Assembly: GCA_963809545.1 (NCBI GenBank)
Contig: CAWEKD010000004.1
Coordinates: 139,589 to 203,588 of the forward strand
Direction of reading: 5' to 3'
DNA: 64,000 nt
DNA from: Natronosporangium sp035305625
GTDB taxonomy: Bacteria; Actinomycetota; Actinomycetes; Mycobacteriales; Micromonosporaceae
Part shown: one piece after another, positions 50,074-60,806 of the stretch
How positions within the stretch are numbered: position 1 is the first letter of the stretch
How the letters are laid out: each line of letters begins with the position of its first letter
Notes under the pieces: generated by a model
What the model was told of the DNA's origin: nothing
What the model saw: only the letters and a program-made list of their open reading frames with translations
Database searches by the model: none
Position numbers and translations under genes: made by a program

Positions 50074-51303
50074 GTGTCCCTAGACTGGTCGACTCTGCGA
50101 GAGATCGCCGGCATGACCGACGACGTCGGAGTCCTGTCGATCTATGTAAACCGAGAGCCGCAGGCGCTGTCAGAGACCGCCAGCGCCCCCTGGGAGCTGC
50201 GGATGCGGCAGCAGCTCGGGCAGCTGCAGGAACGGCTCCGGCAGCGCGGCCCCCGGGACCATTGGCGAGCGCTGGTGGAGCGGGTGGACGAACTCGCGAT
50301 GGACCTCAACGAGCTGGTCTCGCCCACCTCCTCCGGGCGAGGCGCCGCCTTGTTCGCCCAGGTCGCCCGCGGCGGCACCCGCACGGTCTCGCTGCAGGTG
50401 CCGCTGGTGGACAAAGTCGTCCTGGGGCCGTACGCCTGCGTACGGCCGCTGATGGCCGCCTGGAGCGCCGCCGGCGCCGCCGGGGTGGTGACGGTCAGCG
50501 CGGAGAAACTGCGCTTCCTCGACCTGCGGCTGGGGCAGGTGGAGATCGTGGGGGTGATCCCCTACCTGACCGAAGTGCCGGAACAGGACCGGCTGCACGG
50601 CCCCGCCGGGGACAACCCGGCGCTGCCGCAGCAGTCGGTCAACCAGCGGGACCTGTACGAGCGGCGGGAGATCGACAAGCTCACCCGCTTCCTGCGCGGA
50701 ATCGGCCCCCAGGTGACCGAGCACATCCGGAACCGAGGCTGGGAGTTCCTCGTGATCACCGGTGACCCGGAGCTGGTGCAGGCGGTCAAGGAAGGGCTGC
50801 CGCGACTCTCCGTCGAGGTGATCACGCTGGAGCACCCGGTGAACTCGTTGCCGCCGGCGGTCGAGGTGATCACGCTGGAGCACCCGGTGAACTCGTTGCC
50901 GCCGGCGAAGGTGGCGACGGTGGTGGAGCCGGCGCTGACCGAAGCCCGGCAGCGTCAGCAGCGGGAACTGGCGGATCGGGCCCGCAGCAACGCCCTGGCG
51001 GCCAACACCGGCGCCACCGGGCTGGGCGAGACCCTCGGGGCGCTCCGGGAAGGCCGGGTCGATCATCTGCTGATGGCCGCCGACGGTGAGTGGATCGGCA
51101 GCCGCGGCCCGGACGGATTCCTGGTCCCGGAGGGGGAGGTGGCCCCCATGGCCGAACCCGCCGACATGGTCCCGGAACCCCACCTGGACGACCGGATGAT
51201 CGAAATGGCGCTGCAGCAGGGGGCACGGGTGACCGTGCTGGAGCCGCCGGCCGCGGAGCCGTTGGCCGAAGCCGACGGGATCGGCGCGCTCCTACGCTGG
51301 TAA
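50074..51303 (+). CDS. baeRF/VLRF1-type eRF1-like protein with internal duplication
   Basis: A 409-residue protein related to bacterial archaeo-eukaryotic release-factor-like (baeRF) proteins, thought to act on stalled ribosomes or tRNA. Recognisable parts: SLDWSTLREIAGMTDDVGVL at the N-terminus, KVVLGPYACVRPLMAAW, GWEFLVITGDPELVQAV, and the C-terminal eL30-like GRVDHLLMAADGEWIGSRG. It contains a perfect 16-residue duplication (VEVITLEHPVNSLPPA twice). The start is GTG 50074. It is divergent from the NYN gene and followed by tRNA-Leu. Confidence 0.75.
   Translation: MSLDWSTLREIAGMTDDVGVLSIYVNREPQALSETASAPWELRMRQQLGQLQERLRQRGPRDHWRALVERVDELAMDLNELVSPTSSGRGAALFAQVARGGTRTVSLQVPLVDKVVLGPYACVRPLMAAWSAAGAAGVVTVSAEKLRFLDLRLGQVEIVGVIPYLTEVPEQDRLHGPAGDNPALPQQSVNQRDLYERREIDKLTRFLRGIGPQVTEHIRNRGWEFLVITGDPELVQAVKEGLPRLSVEVITLEHPVNSLPPAVEVITLEHPVNSLPPAKVATVVEPALTEARQRQQRELADRARSNALAANTGATGLGETLGALREGRVDHLLMAADGEWIGSRGPDGFLVPEGEVAPMAEPADMVPEPHLDDRMIEMALQQGARVTVLEPPAAEPLAEADGIGALLRW
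50812..50907 (+). repeat. Perfect 48-bp in-frame tandem duplication
   Basis: Bases 50812-50859 are repeated exactly at 50860-50907, doubling 16 codons inside the baeRF-type gene. There is no divergence between the copies even at third positions, so the duplication is recent or an assembly artefact. Confidence 0.9.
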
Positions 51304-51538
51304 CCGGCGCGCCTACGCTGGTAGAGAGCGCGGCGGCGCGGCCCACCCGGCCGGCTGTAGGTGGTTGACGCACCCGGGTGAGTCGGCCACCGCCGATCCG
51401 GCGGGCGGGTCGCGGAGGCAGGGGGCGACCAGCGCTCGCGGACCGCTCAGACGACGTGTAAAGTATGAGACCGCAGCCCGCCGGCGGGTCGCTGGTGTGC
51501 CCGATCGCAGGCCAGCTCTGTCCGGCTGTGCACCCATT

Positions 51539-51625
51539 GTCCGGGTGGCGGAATGGCAGACGCGCTAGCTTGAGGTGCTAGTGCCCGTTGAGGGCGTGGG
51601 GGTTCAAGTCCCCCTCCGGACACCA
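51539..51625 (+). tRNA. tRNA-Leu(GAG)
   Basis: An 87-base class II tRNA with acceptor stem GTCCGGG/TCCGGAC and encoded CCA. The anticodon stem CTAGC/GCTAG encloses TTGAGGT with anticodon GAG (reads CTC/CTT). The long variable arm is TGCCCGTTGAGGGCGT, and the T arm contains GGGGGTTCAAGTCCCCC. It borders the accessory region on the right and is a plausible integration site, though no repeated 3' end was found. Confidence 0.95.
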
Positions 51626-51649
51626 CTTCTCCGTACACGTGCTACGCCT

Positions 51650-51673
51650 GAGTAGCCTGTGTTCAGGCTACTC
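51650..51673 (+). terminator. Hairpin after tRNA-Leu
   Basis: GAGTAGCCTG (51650-51659) and CAGGCTACTC (51664-51673) pair perfectly around TGTT, 25 bases after the tRNA. Likely a terminator, without a U-run. Confidence 0.55.
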
Positions 51674-51777
51674 CTGAACTCTTCGTTAGGCGGCTCTGCG
51701 CACCCCCCGTATCGCCTGGCCTCAGCCAGCCCGCCTATCCCTCTGAGGCGAGGTAGCGATACCCGCCGAAAAGTGCT

Positions 51778-54452
51778 CTACCGCGCCGAGGGTTGCGCCT
51801 GATCGCGTGCGAACAGACGTCGACGCTCTGCGGCCACGACCTCTCGCGCAAGTTCAACTTCGGACAGGTCTACCGCCTCGGCGGTGGAGTCAGCCATGTC
51901 GCTGACTCGCGCGAAGTCGTCAAACAGTCGCTTCTTTTCGGCCAGCAGTTCGGTTATCCGTTGATCGACACTGTCTTCCGACAGGAGTCGATGGACCTGC
52001 ACGGACTGCACCTGCCCCATCCGGTGTGCCCGGGCGATGGCTTGGGTCTCGATGGTGGGCTTGAGCTGTGGTTCGCAGATGATGACCACTGAGGCGGACT
52101 GGATGTTGAGGCCGACGCCACCTGCCATGATCTGGGCAACCAGGACAGCACCGTGGCTGGCCGCCGAGAATTGATCCACCATCTCCTGGCGTTCGTCTTG
52201 CCGGCACCGAGCCGGTCAAGGGACCGAACACAGGGCCGGGCAGCGACTTGGCAACGAGGTCCAGAACTTCCCGGAAGTAGGAGAACACAATGACCCGACG
52301 TTCGTTCGCCTCCGCCTCACGGACGATTTCGATCAGTCGCTGCATCTTCGTGGACTGCTGCCCTTGGAGCATGGCCGCTTGACGCATGGCCATGAAGTTC
52401 CCTTCCATGACAGCAGTCCGATAGCGGGCAGCGTCAACTGCCGACATCGGCAGCCATTCCTCAACCTCGATGAGCCCTGGGAGTCGGTCAGCACGTCCTC
52501 CTGATTTCGGCGAAGGTACGCCGGGGCGATCTGGCGCCGGAACTTTCTTGGTCGTAGAGATCGTGGCATCGACGGTGAGGTCAGGACGCAGGTAGGAGAC
52601 GAGGTTGCGGAACTCGTCGACTTTGTTCTCCAGCGGCGTGCCGGTGAGCAGGATCGCCCGCTCCGAGGCAGCGATGAGGCGTCTGGTCCTGATCGTCCGC
52701 TGCGCCTGCGGGTTCTTGATGTAGTGAGCTTCGTCGACCACGACGCACGCCAGGTCGCGGGATTCGTTCAGGGCTGCTCCCACCACGCCAGGGTCTCGTA
52801 GGTCGTGACGGCCACGCCGCCGTCGCGCATCCACACACGGGCTGCGCGGTCGCGCTCCGGCCCGTGGACCCGGTGCGCTCGCAGCTTCGACTTGCTGGTC
52901 ACTTCGCGGGCCCAGTTGGTCACTACGGCGGCCGGGCACACCACCAGGAAGTGGGTCTCACCCCGGCTGCGCAGGTGCGCGAGGACGGCGATGGCCTCGA
53001 CAGTCTTGCCGAGGCCCATCTCGTCCCCGATGATGACCTTGCGCTGCACGAGGGCGAAGCGGGCCGCGAAGCTCTGGTAGCCACGTAGCGACACGGTCAG
53101 GTGTTCGCCGCTGAGCGCCTGGTCGCGTACCGCCTCGAATGATCTCCTCTGGGAGATCGCCGTGGACCGCGTCTTCATCCTCGGTGACGAATCCGAGTTC
53201 GGAGAGCATGGCGAAGTAGTCGGCGGGCCGGGCGAGGAAGTCGTCCCACGGGTCCGCACTCGACCTCTTCGGGCCGGACGCGGACGACATGCCGAGCAGT
53301 TCGGCCCGCCGTTTGACGATCTGGATACTTTCGCGGAGTCCTTCGACGGCGAGCTGCCGAGTCGGGATCACAAGAAGGTGACTGGTCTGCGGTCGTGATG
53401 GCTGTCCGCAGCGGTGCGAGCTCGGATGGCGCGCTCGAGGTCGGCTGACGCGCCGCGAGTCTGCCGGCACGAGTCCCATTCCGCGAGGCAGCGCAGCAGT
53501 TGGGTGGTCTCCGGGTGGCGGTTGTTGATGTCGATGCGGACAGGCATCTCGTCGTACGTCGTCTGCCAGAGCGTCTGGGCTGCGCCGAGCATGCGCCGTG
53601 CCGAGGTCTCCCCCACGCCTGGGAGCGCCTGCAAGGTCAGGCCAAGATCCAGCACCTCCTGCACGGTGCTGATCTTCGCCTCGGCGAGTATCCCGAGCCG
53701 GAGGCGGTCGCGGGTGGCGCTCCGTAAGGCATCAACCGGCATCTCCTGCAGGATGCGTTGGGTCTCTGCACGGCGGACCTTCTCGCCCGCTTTGTGCGCC
53801 GCTGAGCGGTAGGAAGCCTCGCAGGCGACGACCTTGGCGATGGTGTCCATCGCCTCGAGCAGGCCGTCGATGACCGACCGGTCCAGGATCTCGGGCGCTG
53901 GGCCGGTCTGCCCGGAGACGAGCGTGAAGCGCAGAGCGCGGGATCGAGCAGAGCCTCGGGCCTGAGCTGTTCTGGGTCAATCTGCGCGGTGAAGGTACCG
54001 AGTCGCTCCAGCCAACGAGGACCGTCGTTACCGCTGACCGCTGCGTGTTGGTGACGTAGGCGTTCACTCGCGGCCGCCGCTGACCTCTTCTTCGCCGCAC
54101 TGCTGAAGAAGCGACGCACGCCGACCGCCGGCCTGACTTCGGCGATGGTACGCGGTACGTCCTCAGTGAGCAGTCTCAATAGAGCGTGATCGTCGGGGGT
54201 TGGCATGGGAAGGTTGGCGCGTTCCCACAACCGCTGAACAGCGTCAGTGTCCCGCATGTCGAGCGGGATCACCCGCCAGGCGGCGTGGCCGGCCCTGCTG
54301 ATCTCGACGCTTCGCGAGTGCAGTGCCTGCTCGACGCGGCTAGCGGCGTCCTGGACAGCCTGGTGCCATGCCTGGATGCGCCTAGCCTGCTGCCCCCACC
54401 GCTGGAGATCCGCTACGAGGCGACGGACCTGATCGCGCTCTATCTTGTCCAT
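51778..54452 (-). pseudogene. SNF2-type DEAD/DEAH helicase, multiply frameshifted
   Basis: About 890 codons on the minus strand spread over at least three frames. From the start (ATG 54452): an N-terminal helical region (DKIERDQVRRLVADLQRWGQ), a helix-hairpin-helix-like LTLQALPGVGETSARRML, the ATPase motif I in IIGDEMGLGKTVEAIAVL, VVVDEAHYIKNPQ (DEAH), LLTGTPLENKVDEF, then the C-terminal RecA lobe with GGVGLNIQSAS and ARAHRMGQ. At least six one- or two-base shifts (near 53.9, 53.37, 53.2, 52.77, 52.55/52.49 and 52.2 kb) separate these motifs, yet all motifs are intact. That is more like sequence error than decay. It is probably a defence or repair helicase. Confidence 0.75.
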
Positions 54453-54654
54453 AGCTCACCGCTGAGTCCGAAGTTAGCGGGAGGTATCATAGTGCACTCA
54501 TTACACAGACAAAGAACCCTGAGGGCAGCCGGCGAGCAGGAGGACGTCAGCCGCAATAGCCGCTAAGCGCACGGGCAACGTCGACTGCCTAGCGCCCGCC
54601 AGTGATGTCATTGCTCACCAATGAGGACCCGCAGGCTGCTGAGCTGGAGGAAGC

Positions 54655-57600
54655 ATGAGGCTCGAGGAGCTCGCTCCGGTGCCCGGGTGGCCGGGGTGGT
54701 GCCCGGCGAGACGGTCATGATTCTCGCGCGCGCAGTGGCACGGCTCCGACGCGGTGGAGCTGACCTACAAGACTCTTGACGGTGGACTGGGTCAGCAGGT
54801 GCTCTTCCGGGAGGACGAGTCCAAGTTGAGCTTGTCAGACGCAGGCAGTCGGCCGTTCGACGCCGACGCCGAGGAGTTCCAGCTGGTGGCGGAGGCCCAG
54901 CGGATCTCCTTGGCCGGGCTGTTCGACCCGATGCTGGCGGTGGCCACCAGCGATGTGCAGCCGCTGCCCCATCAGATCCGGGCCGTCTACGGCGAGATGC
55001 TCGACCGCACGCCGCTGCGCTTCCTGCTCGCCGACGATCCCGGTGCCGGCAAGACGATCATGGCTGGTCTGTACATCAAGGAGCTCCTGCTTCGCGACGA
55101 CGTGAAGCGCTGCCTGATCGTGGCGCCCGGCGGGCTGGTCGACCAGTGGCAGGACGAGCTGTTCTTCAAGTTCGGCCTGCGCTTCGACATCCTCACCACG
55201 GACATGGTCGACGCCGCGCTCGGCGTCGAGCGTCTTCGAGCGGCACCCGCTGCTCATCGCCCGGATGGATCAGCTCGCGCGCAACGAGGATCTGCTCGCC
55301 CAGCTCGACGACGCCGAGTTCGACCTGGTCGTCGTCGACGAGGCCCACCGGATGGGCGCGCACTACTTCGGCGGCAAGGTTGACAAGACCCGACGCTTCC
55401 AGCTCGGCGAGAGCGCTGCGCGACCGCACCCGGCACCTGCTGCTGATGACGGCCACCCCGCACGCGGGCAAGGAGGAGGACTTCCAGCTCTTCCTCACCC
55501 TGCTCGAGCGCGACGGCTTCGAGGGCAAGTTCAGGGCCGGCGTACACAGCGCGGACACCAGCGGCCTCATGCGGCGCATGGTCAAGGAGGATCTGCTCAC
55601 CTTCGACGGGCAAGCCGCTCTTTCCCGAGCGAATCGCGCAGACGGTTCCCTATGAGCTCACCGCCGATGAGCAGGACCTTTACGAACGCGTCACCCAGTA
55701 CGTCCGCGAGGGGATGAACCGGGCCGCCCGGCTCGGACGACAAGCGCCGCAACACCGTCGGTTTCGCGCTCACGGTCCTCCAGCGGCGCCTGGCCTCCAG
55801 CCCGGAGGCGATCTACCAGTCGCCTGGTCCGGCGCGCCGAACGGCTCAAGCGTCACCGGCGAAGAGCTGATCAACGGCCGCAGTGTCAGCGAGGAGCTCC
55901 CGCGATCGACCTCACGCGACTGGGACGACGACGAGCGTCAGCGCCGAAGAGGTCGAGCGAGCTCGAGGAGGAGCTGCTGGACTCGGCCACCGCCGCGCGC
56001 ACCATCGAGGAGCTCAACGCCGAGCTGGCCGAGCTCGACTCAGCTCATCCAGGTCGCACGCCGGGTCCGCAACTCGGACACCGACCGCAAATGGGTCGAG
56101 CTGCGCAAGATCCTCGAAGACAACGACCTCATCCATCCCGAGCGCCGAGAAGCCGCGTAAGCTGATCATTTTCACCGAGCACCGGGACACCCTCGACTAC
56201 CTGGCCCGCAAGATCCGTTCGCTGTTCGGCAAGCCGGACACCGTGCAGGCCATCCACGGTGGGGTCCGACGCGCCGACCGGCGGGCCATCACCGAGGAGT
56301 TCACCAAGAACCCCGACTGCCAGATACTCCTGGCCACCGACGCAGCCGGCGAAGGGCTCAACCTCCAAGCCGCCCACCTGATGGTCAACTACGACCTGCC
56401 GTGGAACCCCAACCGCATCGAGCAGCGATTCGGCCGCATCCACCGCATCGGCCAGACCGAGGTATGCCGACTTGTGGAACCTCGTCGCCGCCAATACCCG
56501 CGAGGGCGAGGTGTTCACCCGGCTGCTGGAAAAGATCGAGGAGCAGCGCAAGGCGTACGGCGGCAAGGTCTTCGACGTCCTGGGTGCGGGCTTTCAACGA
56601 GACGCCGCTGCGGGACCTGCTGATCGAGGCCATCCAGTACGGCGACCTGCCCGAGACTCGGGCCAAGATGGAAGAAATCATCGACAAGTCGGTCGCCCAT
56701 GGGCTGAAGGAGCTCCTGGAGGAGCGGGCCCTCGCTCGCGATGCCATGTCAGACGCCGACCTGGCCCAGTTGCAGCGGCAGATGGAGGAGGCTCGGGCCC
56801 GCCGGCTGCAACCGCACTACATCGAGTGGGCTTTCCGGGTCGGCTTCCAACGACTCGGGGGCCGACTCGCCAGGCGGGAACGTGGCCGCTACGAGATCAC
56901 GCATGTGCCGGCGGCGGTCCGCGCCGTCACCAAATACGGCCCCATTGCCACCCGCTACGATCGGGTCACGTTTGCGCTCGACCGCATCGACGTCGACGGC
57001 AAACCCCGCGCGGATCTGCTCGCGCCCGGACACCCGCTCCACGACGCTGTCGCCGATCTCACCATCACCCAGCTCCGGCCCGATCCTCGAACGCGGGCAC
57101 CGTGCTGGTTTCGCCAAAGGTCGAGGAGCCGAGCCTGCTGGTCGGCGTAGTGGAGGAGGTGGTCGACGGGACCGGCGAGTCCATCGCCCGCCGGTTCGGC
57201 TACGCCTACGTCGACGCCAGCGGCCAAGTCACACCGGCCGGCCCGGCTCCGTACCTCGACTGCGTAGCGGCTCCCCGTACCCCGACCGTAGAGGACGGCC
57301 AAGAAACTGGCATGGCTCGACGACGCCGAATCCCGGGCTCGGACCTGGATCATCGGCCACCAGCTCAGGGACTACCTTGCCGAAGTCTCACCTCGCCGGC
57401 ATGCCGAGATCGAACGGACCCGGACCCGGGTGGACCAGCGGTTGACGCATGAGTCGAACCGACTCCTCGGTGAGGCGATCGCTGCCCAGGAGAAGGAGCG
57501 GGCCGGTATCAAACCGAAGGAGAGCTCCGACAGCCTCATGCGCAAGGCACAGGAACTTCAGGCCCGCCGCGAAGCCCGGCTGGCGCTACTGGACCAGCAG

Positions 57601-58098
57601 GCCCAGCTGTCCACCAAACCACCCCGCATCGTGACCGCCGCGCTCGTGCTGCCCTTGTCCATGACCGAGGCGGAGATCCCCGCTGACGCGCCGATCCACG
57701 CCAAGGAAAGCAAAGCGGTCGAGCGGCGCGGGGTCGAGCTGGTGCTCGCCGCCGAGCGGGCACTCGGCCGCGAGCCGCAGGAGCAGGCGTTCAACAACCC
57801 CGGCTATGACATCCTGTCCTTCCCTACCCACGGTGGTCCCTCGATCCGCATCGAGGTCAAGGCCCGTCTCGAAGGTGCTGAAGACTTCTACGTCACCCAC
57901 AACGAGATCATCACCGGCAAGAACGCCGCGCCCCACTACCGGCTCGCCCTCGTCACCGTCAGCAAGGCCGGCCCCGAACACGACCAGGTACGGTACGTCG
58001 CCGACCCATTTGCCAGCGTCGACTTCGGTGACCTCGCCGCGACCGGCATCCGCGTCAACTGGTCGAGGACCTGGGCAGCCGGCAGAGCCCCCTTCTGA
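54655..58098 (+). pseudogene. SNF2 helicase with C-terminal DUF3883 domain, multiply frameshifted
   Basis: An about 1,140-codon helicase of the large family found in DISARM-like and DUF1156/DUF499 defence loci. ATG 54655 has GGAGGAAGC before it. In order: PLPHQIRAVYGEML, ADDPGAGKTIMAGLYIKELL (motif I), VVVDEAHRMGAHYFGG, LLMTATPHAGKEEDFQLFL, FTEHRDTLDYLARKI, ATDAAGEGLNLQAAHLMVNY, RFGRIHRIGQTEVC, and a DUF3883-type end (NPGYDILSFPTHGG, IEVKARLEGAEDFYVTHNEI). More than ten +1/-1 shifts interrupt it, mostly an extra copy of a base in a doublet (for example GGC read as GGCC near 57300). When corrected the protein is complete. It is followed at once by a DUF1156 start. Confidence 0.8.
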
Positions 58099-58121
58099 CT
58101 CATAGAGCTGGGGGAAGGTTG

Positions 58122-58174
58122 ATGAGGGGCAAACTGATCGAGGTCTCGACCTCCCGCGGGAGGCGATCAACCGC
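58122..58174 (+). pseudogene. Start of a DUF1156 DNA methylase, truncated
   Basis: ATG 58122 has a strong GGGGGAAGG signal and reads MRGKLIEV. After a two-base slip (GTCTC for GTC) it reads DLPREAINR, the conserved opening of DUF1156 (COG1743-type) adenine methylases. Homology stops at about 58174; the expected S-x2-E-K-S-I-R-H-G-H-P-S region is missing. It is therefore a stub left by deletion, recombination or mis-assembly. Its position right after the DUF3883 helicase reproduces a known gene order. Confidence 0.5.
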
Positions 58175-58553
58175 ATAGGGAGAACAAACGTCCGCGTATA
58201 CCGCGTCGGCGATCCGGATTACCGGCTGCGAGGAAACAGCTTCGCCAGCGCGGGAAGAGGCACTAAACCATGACCCAGCTGCGAACGCCTCACCCCACAA
58301 CCGACACCGTGGCCACTGGCCCAAGTAGCCTGGACGTAGGTCTAGTACCCCTCAGCTAGCAGCCGCTGCGCACCCGGTATCGCCCCGCCTCGTGGTTGTA
58401 ACGCATCCTCCAGCCCGAACATAGGATGCTTCGGATACATGGCCGCCACTGGAACCGATCCGGGAAGCGCCGAATACGCACTGATTCTGCCCATCTGCCC
58501 CGCTGCCAGGGGGTTAGCCTCCAGGCGTGGAAGAGGGCCGCCTGGGCACACTA
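58175..58553. other. Region with no clear gene after the DUF1156 stub
   Basis: About 380 bases. A minus-strand frame ending at 58342 (containing MYPKHPMFGLEDALQ and ending RLLAEGY) has some coding character and may be the tail of a lost gene. Nothing else is recognisable. Confidence 0.35.
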
Positions 58554-59105
58554 ATTGGCGTGCCGCCTACTCGCTGAACCGCTACCGCGCCGGTAGGCCC
58601 ATACCCAAGGGGTGGCTGCCAAGGCCCGCGCCATCGCCTCGGCGGTCGGCCCGGGCGCGGCCTTACTGGAGACAGCGGCCTGGCTGCACGACATCGGCCA
58701 CAGCCCGACCTCGTGGTCACCGGCTTCCACCCCTTGGACGGCGCACGCTACCTGCGCGACATGATTGACGCCGGCCCACGGCTGTGCCGCTGGTGGCTCA
58801 CCACTCCGGTGCCCTCATCGGGGCCGGCACCGCGGCCTAGCCGACCAACTCACCACCGAGTTCCCCGCAGACGACAGCATCATCGCAGGGGCCTCATCTA
58901 CTGCGACATGACCACCAGCCCCGACGGACAGCCGGTCAACACCACGACGCGGCTGCAGGAGACCATCAGCCGGTAAGGCGATGGACATGTGGTGACCATA
59001 TCGATGCGGGAGGCGTATCCGTACGTGCGCCGAGCGGTGGAGACCATCGAAGCGCTCCTCGCGGAGCCTACCACCCTCCTCTGTGATCTCTCCAGCATCG
59101 ACTAG
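58554..59105 (+). pseudogene. HD-domain phosphohydrolase, degraded
   Basis: The pieces RLLAEPLPRR, VAAKARAIASAVGPGAALLE, TAAWLHDIGHSP (HD motif), VTGFHPLDGARYLRDM, LVAHHSGALIGAGT, CDMTTSPDGQPVN and SMREAYPYVRRAVETIEAL match, in order, a common actinomycete HD-domain protein of about 180 residues. They lie in different frames (several one-base shifts). An in-frame TAG near 58595 replaces the tryptophan codon expected before AHTQGVAAKAR. The nonsense change argues for real decay here or for very poor sequence. Confidence 0.6.
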
Positions 59106-59419
59106 GCAACGACTGCACGATCAAATGCGGTCAACGTGAGCGCAGGACCCTGCTCATCCCGCACCCACCGCTGATCCGGCGCTATCAAGGAACATGATCT
59201 GCATCAGCCCCAGTTCCACATAGCCCCACTGCCACTCCTAGGGCGGACGACGGACGATCCGACCAGGCGGGACGATCCCAATGACCCGCTTTGCCATCCG
59301 TCTGCTAGTGCGTTCACTGGACCGTTCCGGTTCTCGTTACTAGGAAACCGCTGACGCTGAGCGACGCATGTCTATCAGCCGGCATACTCCACCGACAGAG
59401 TCATGCGGGTTGAGAGAAT
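59106..59419. other. Intergenic, nothing recognised
   Basis: About 310 bases of mixed composition before the next intact gene. No ORF, repeat or RNA gene could be supported. Confidence 0.4.
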
Positions 59420-60529
59420 ATGGAGGTGGCATACTTTGCACTCACTCGAGAAATATTGCTCGGACCGATGGTCGAGGTTCTTGCGCCCTTAGGGTGGGCA
59501 TCATACGGACTGTGGCATCAGCGCGGCACGCAGCAAATTGTGAAACTTGCTCGCCAAGGCGCGGATCCTGCGGAAATCGACGAACTTGTCACCGAACAGT
59601 GGCATACCGCGAGTGAGGTTTTCCTTCGCAACGTCGCTGCGCCACTGCGTCGGTACGGCAAGGACATCGATCACCAGTTCCAGCGGCTCCAGTTCCAGCG
59701 TGCGAACCTTGTCGATCAAGCTGTGAATTGTCACAAGGCAGGCAACTACGCGGCCTCGACGCTTCTCACGCTAGCCCAAATCGACGGGCTCACGCGAGAT
59801 ATCACCGGCGCTACGTTCTTCTCGAACTCAATGAACGATCCCTACCTCGACGACTCAACTCTCTCCGGCATCGCTACGAATCTGCCGACCGTGCGCGAGC
59901 CGTTCAGGGAGACAATTGATAAAACTGGATTTTACGGTAAACTATCCAGGCACGGCGCTATCCATGGCCGAGACCTGTCATTTGGCACGAAGGTCACCTC
60001 AACAAAGACCCTAGTTTTAATGGGCGCACTAGTGGAATACCTAGAAGGACGCGCGGCAGAGGTCGCACGCAAGTATCGAAGGCAGCGTGAGATTGAGGCA
60101 CAGAAGCAGACAGGTACTGGTAAGAACGGCAGGCTGAACGATGATCGACACCTCGAGCAGCTTTACTTTCTCGCTGCTGACCTCGACAGCTATGTCCTTT
60201 CCGAGGTAGTACAACCCTTCGTGCAACCGGATAATTGGCTAGAGAAGGCCTACGAACTGATCGAACGGAAAAGCCTCAGCCTCCGCTCCTTCACGTGGGG
60301 TGGAGCGGACTCGGCTTCCTACTGGTGGTTCTACCGCACCCCTGCGGGCCACTATTTGGGCGCCGCAGCACGGAGACTCGGTTCCGAGCTACCCGCCAAC
60401 TGGCAACAGTGGCGCTGGGACAATGTCGAACCTCCTGCTGGTAGCCCATGGGATCACGATGGTTGGGACGAGTATGACGGGAACACGACTTCGCCCAACT
60501 GGACAATTGACCCGTTCCCAACAGGCTAG
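59420..60529 (+). CDS. Hypothetical protein with HEPN-like R-x4-H motif
   Basis: A 369-residue intact protein, the only unbroken large gene in the accessory region, with clearly lower GC than its neighbours. An N-terminal hydrophobic segment (LLGPMVEVLAPLGWASYGLW, about 13-32) is followed by helices. KAGNYAASTLLTLAQIDGLT (106-125) and SRHGAIHGRDLSFGTKV (176-192) resemble HEPN-type sequences in which R-x4-6-H is the RNase motif (R177, H182). Many such proteins act in abortive infection or toxin systems. The C-terminal 100 residues are unlike anything I recognise. The start at ATG 59420 is uncertain. Composition suggests horizontal transfer. Confidence 0.7.
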   Translation: MEVAYFALTREILLGPMVEVLAPLGWASYGLWHQRGTQQIVKLARQGADPAEIDELVTEQWHTASEVFLRNVAAPLRRYGKDIDHQFQRLQFQRANLVDQAVNCHKAGNYAASTLLTLAQIDGLTRDITGATFFSNSMNDPYLDDSTLSGIATNLPTVREPFRETIDKTGFYGKLSRHGAIHGRDLSFGTKVTSTKTLVLMGALVEYLEGRAAEVARKYRRQREIEAQKQTGTGKNGRLNDDRHLEQLYFLAADLDSYVLSEVVQPFVQPDNWLEKAYELIERKSLSLRSFTWGGADSASYWWFYRTPAGHYLGAAARRLGSELPANWQQWRWDNVEPPAGSPWDHDGWDEYDGNTTSPNWTIDPFPTG

Positions 60530-60590
60530 CCGAGGATCTAGTTAATTAGACCACAGATGGCTAAACCTGGAACAAATCAGTGACGCCTCG

Positions 60591-60806
60591 TTATGGAGGA
60601 GTGCAGCCGATCAAGGTAGTGAAGGCGAGGGTGGCTGGCTCGTTGACCACAGCGCATACCGTGCCGTCGTACCCGATCAGCCGAAGCTGGTATCCCCCGG
60701 CGCCCTGCTGTTCCACTCTGGTCAGGTAGCCGTATTCGTGACCGCCATGCACAGGTTGTTGGCGGGGCGGCCGTCGGCCACCACCTCACCGGTGTTGGTC
60801 TCGATT
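60591..60806 (-). pseudogene. C-terminal fragment of an unknown gene
   Basis: Two minus-strand frames, IETNTGEVVADGRPANNLCM and then HEYGYLTRVEQQGAGGYQL with LRLIGYDGTVCAVVNEPATL, join if one G is added near 60745. They look like the end of a small secreted or cytosolic protein. Family unknown; no start visible. Confidence 0.35.

Noticed and set aside
51778..58174. Complete DISARM or similar named defence system
   Set aside because: Only helicases and a methylase stub are present. DrmA, DrmB, DUF499 or PLD-nuclease partners are not visible, so no system name is justified.
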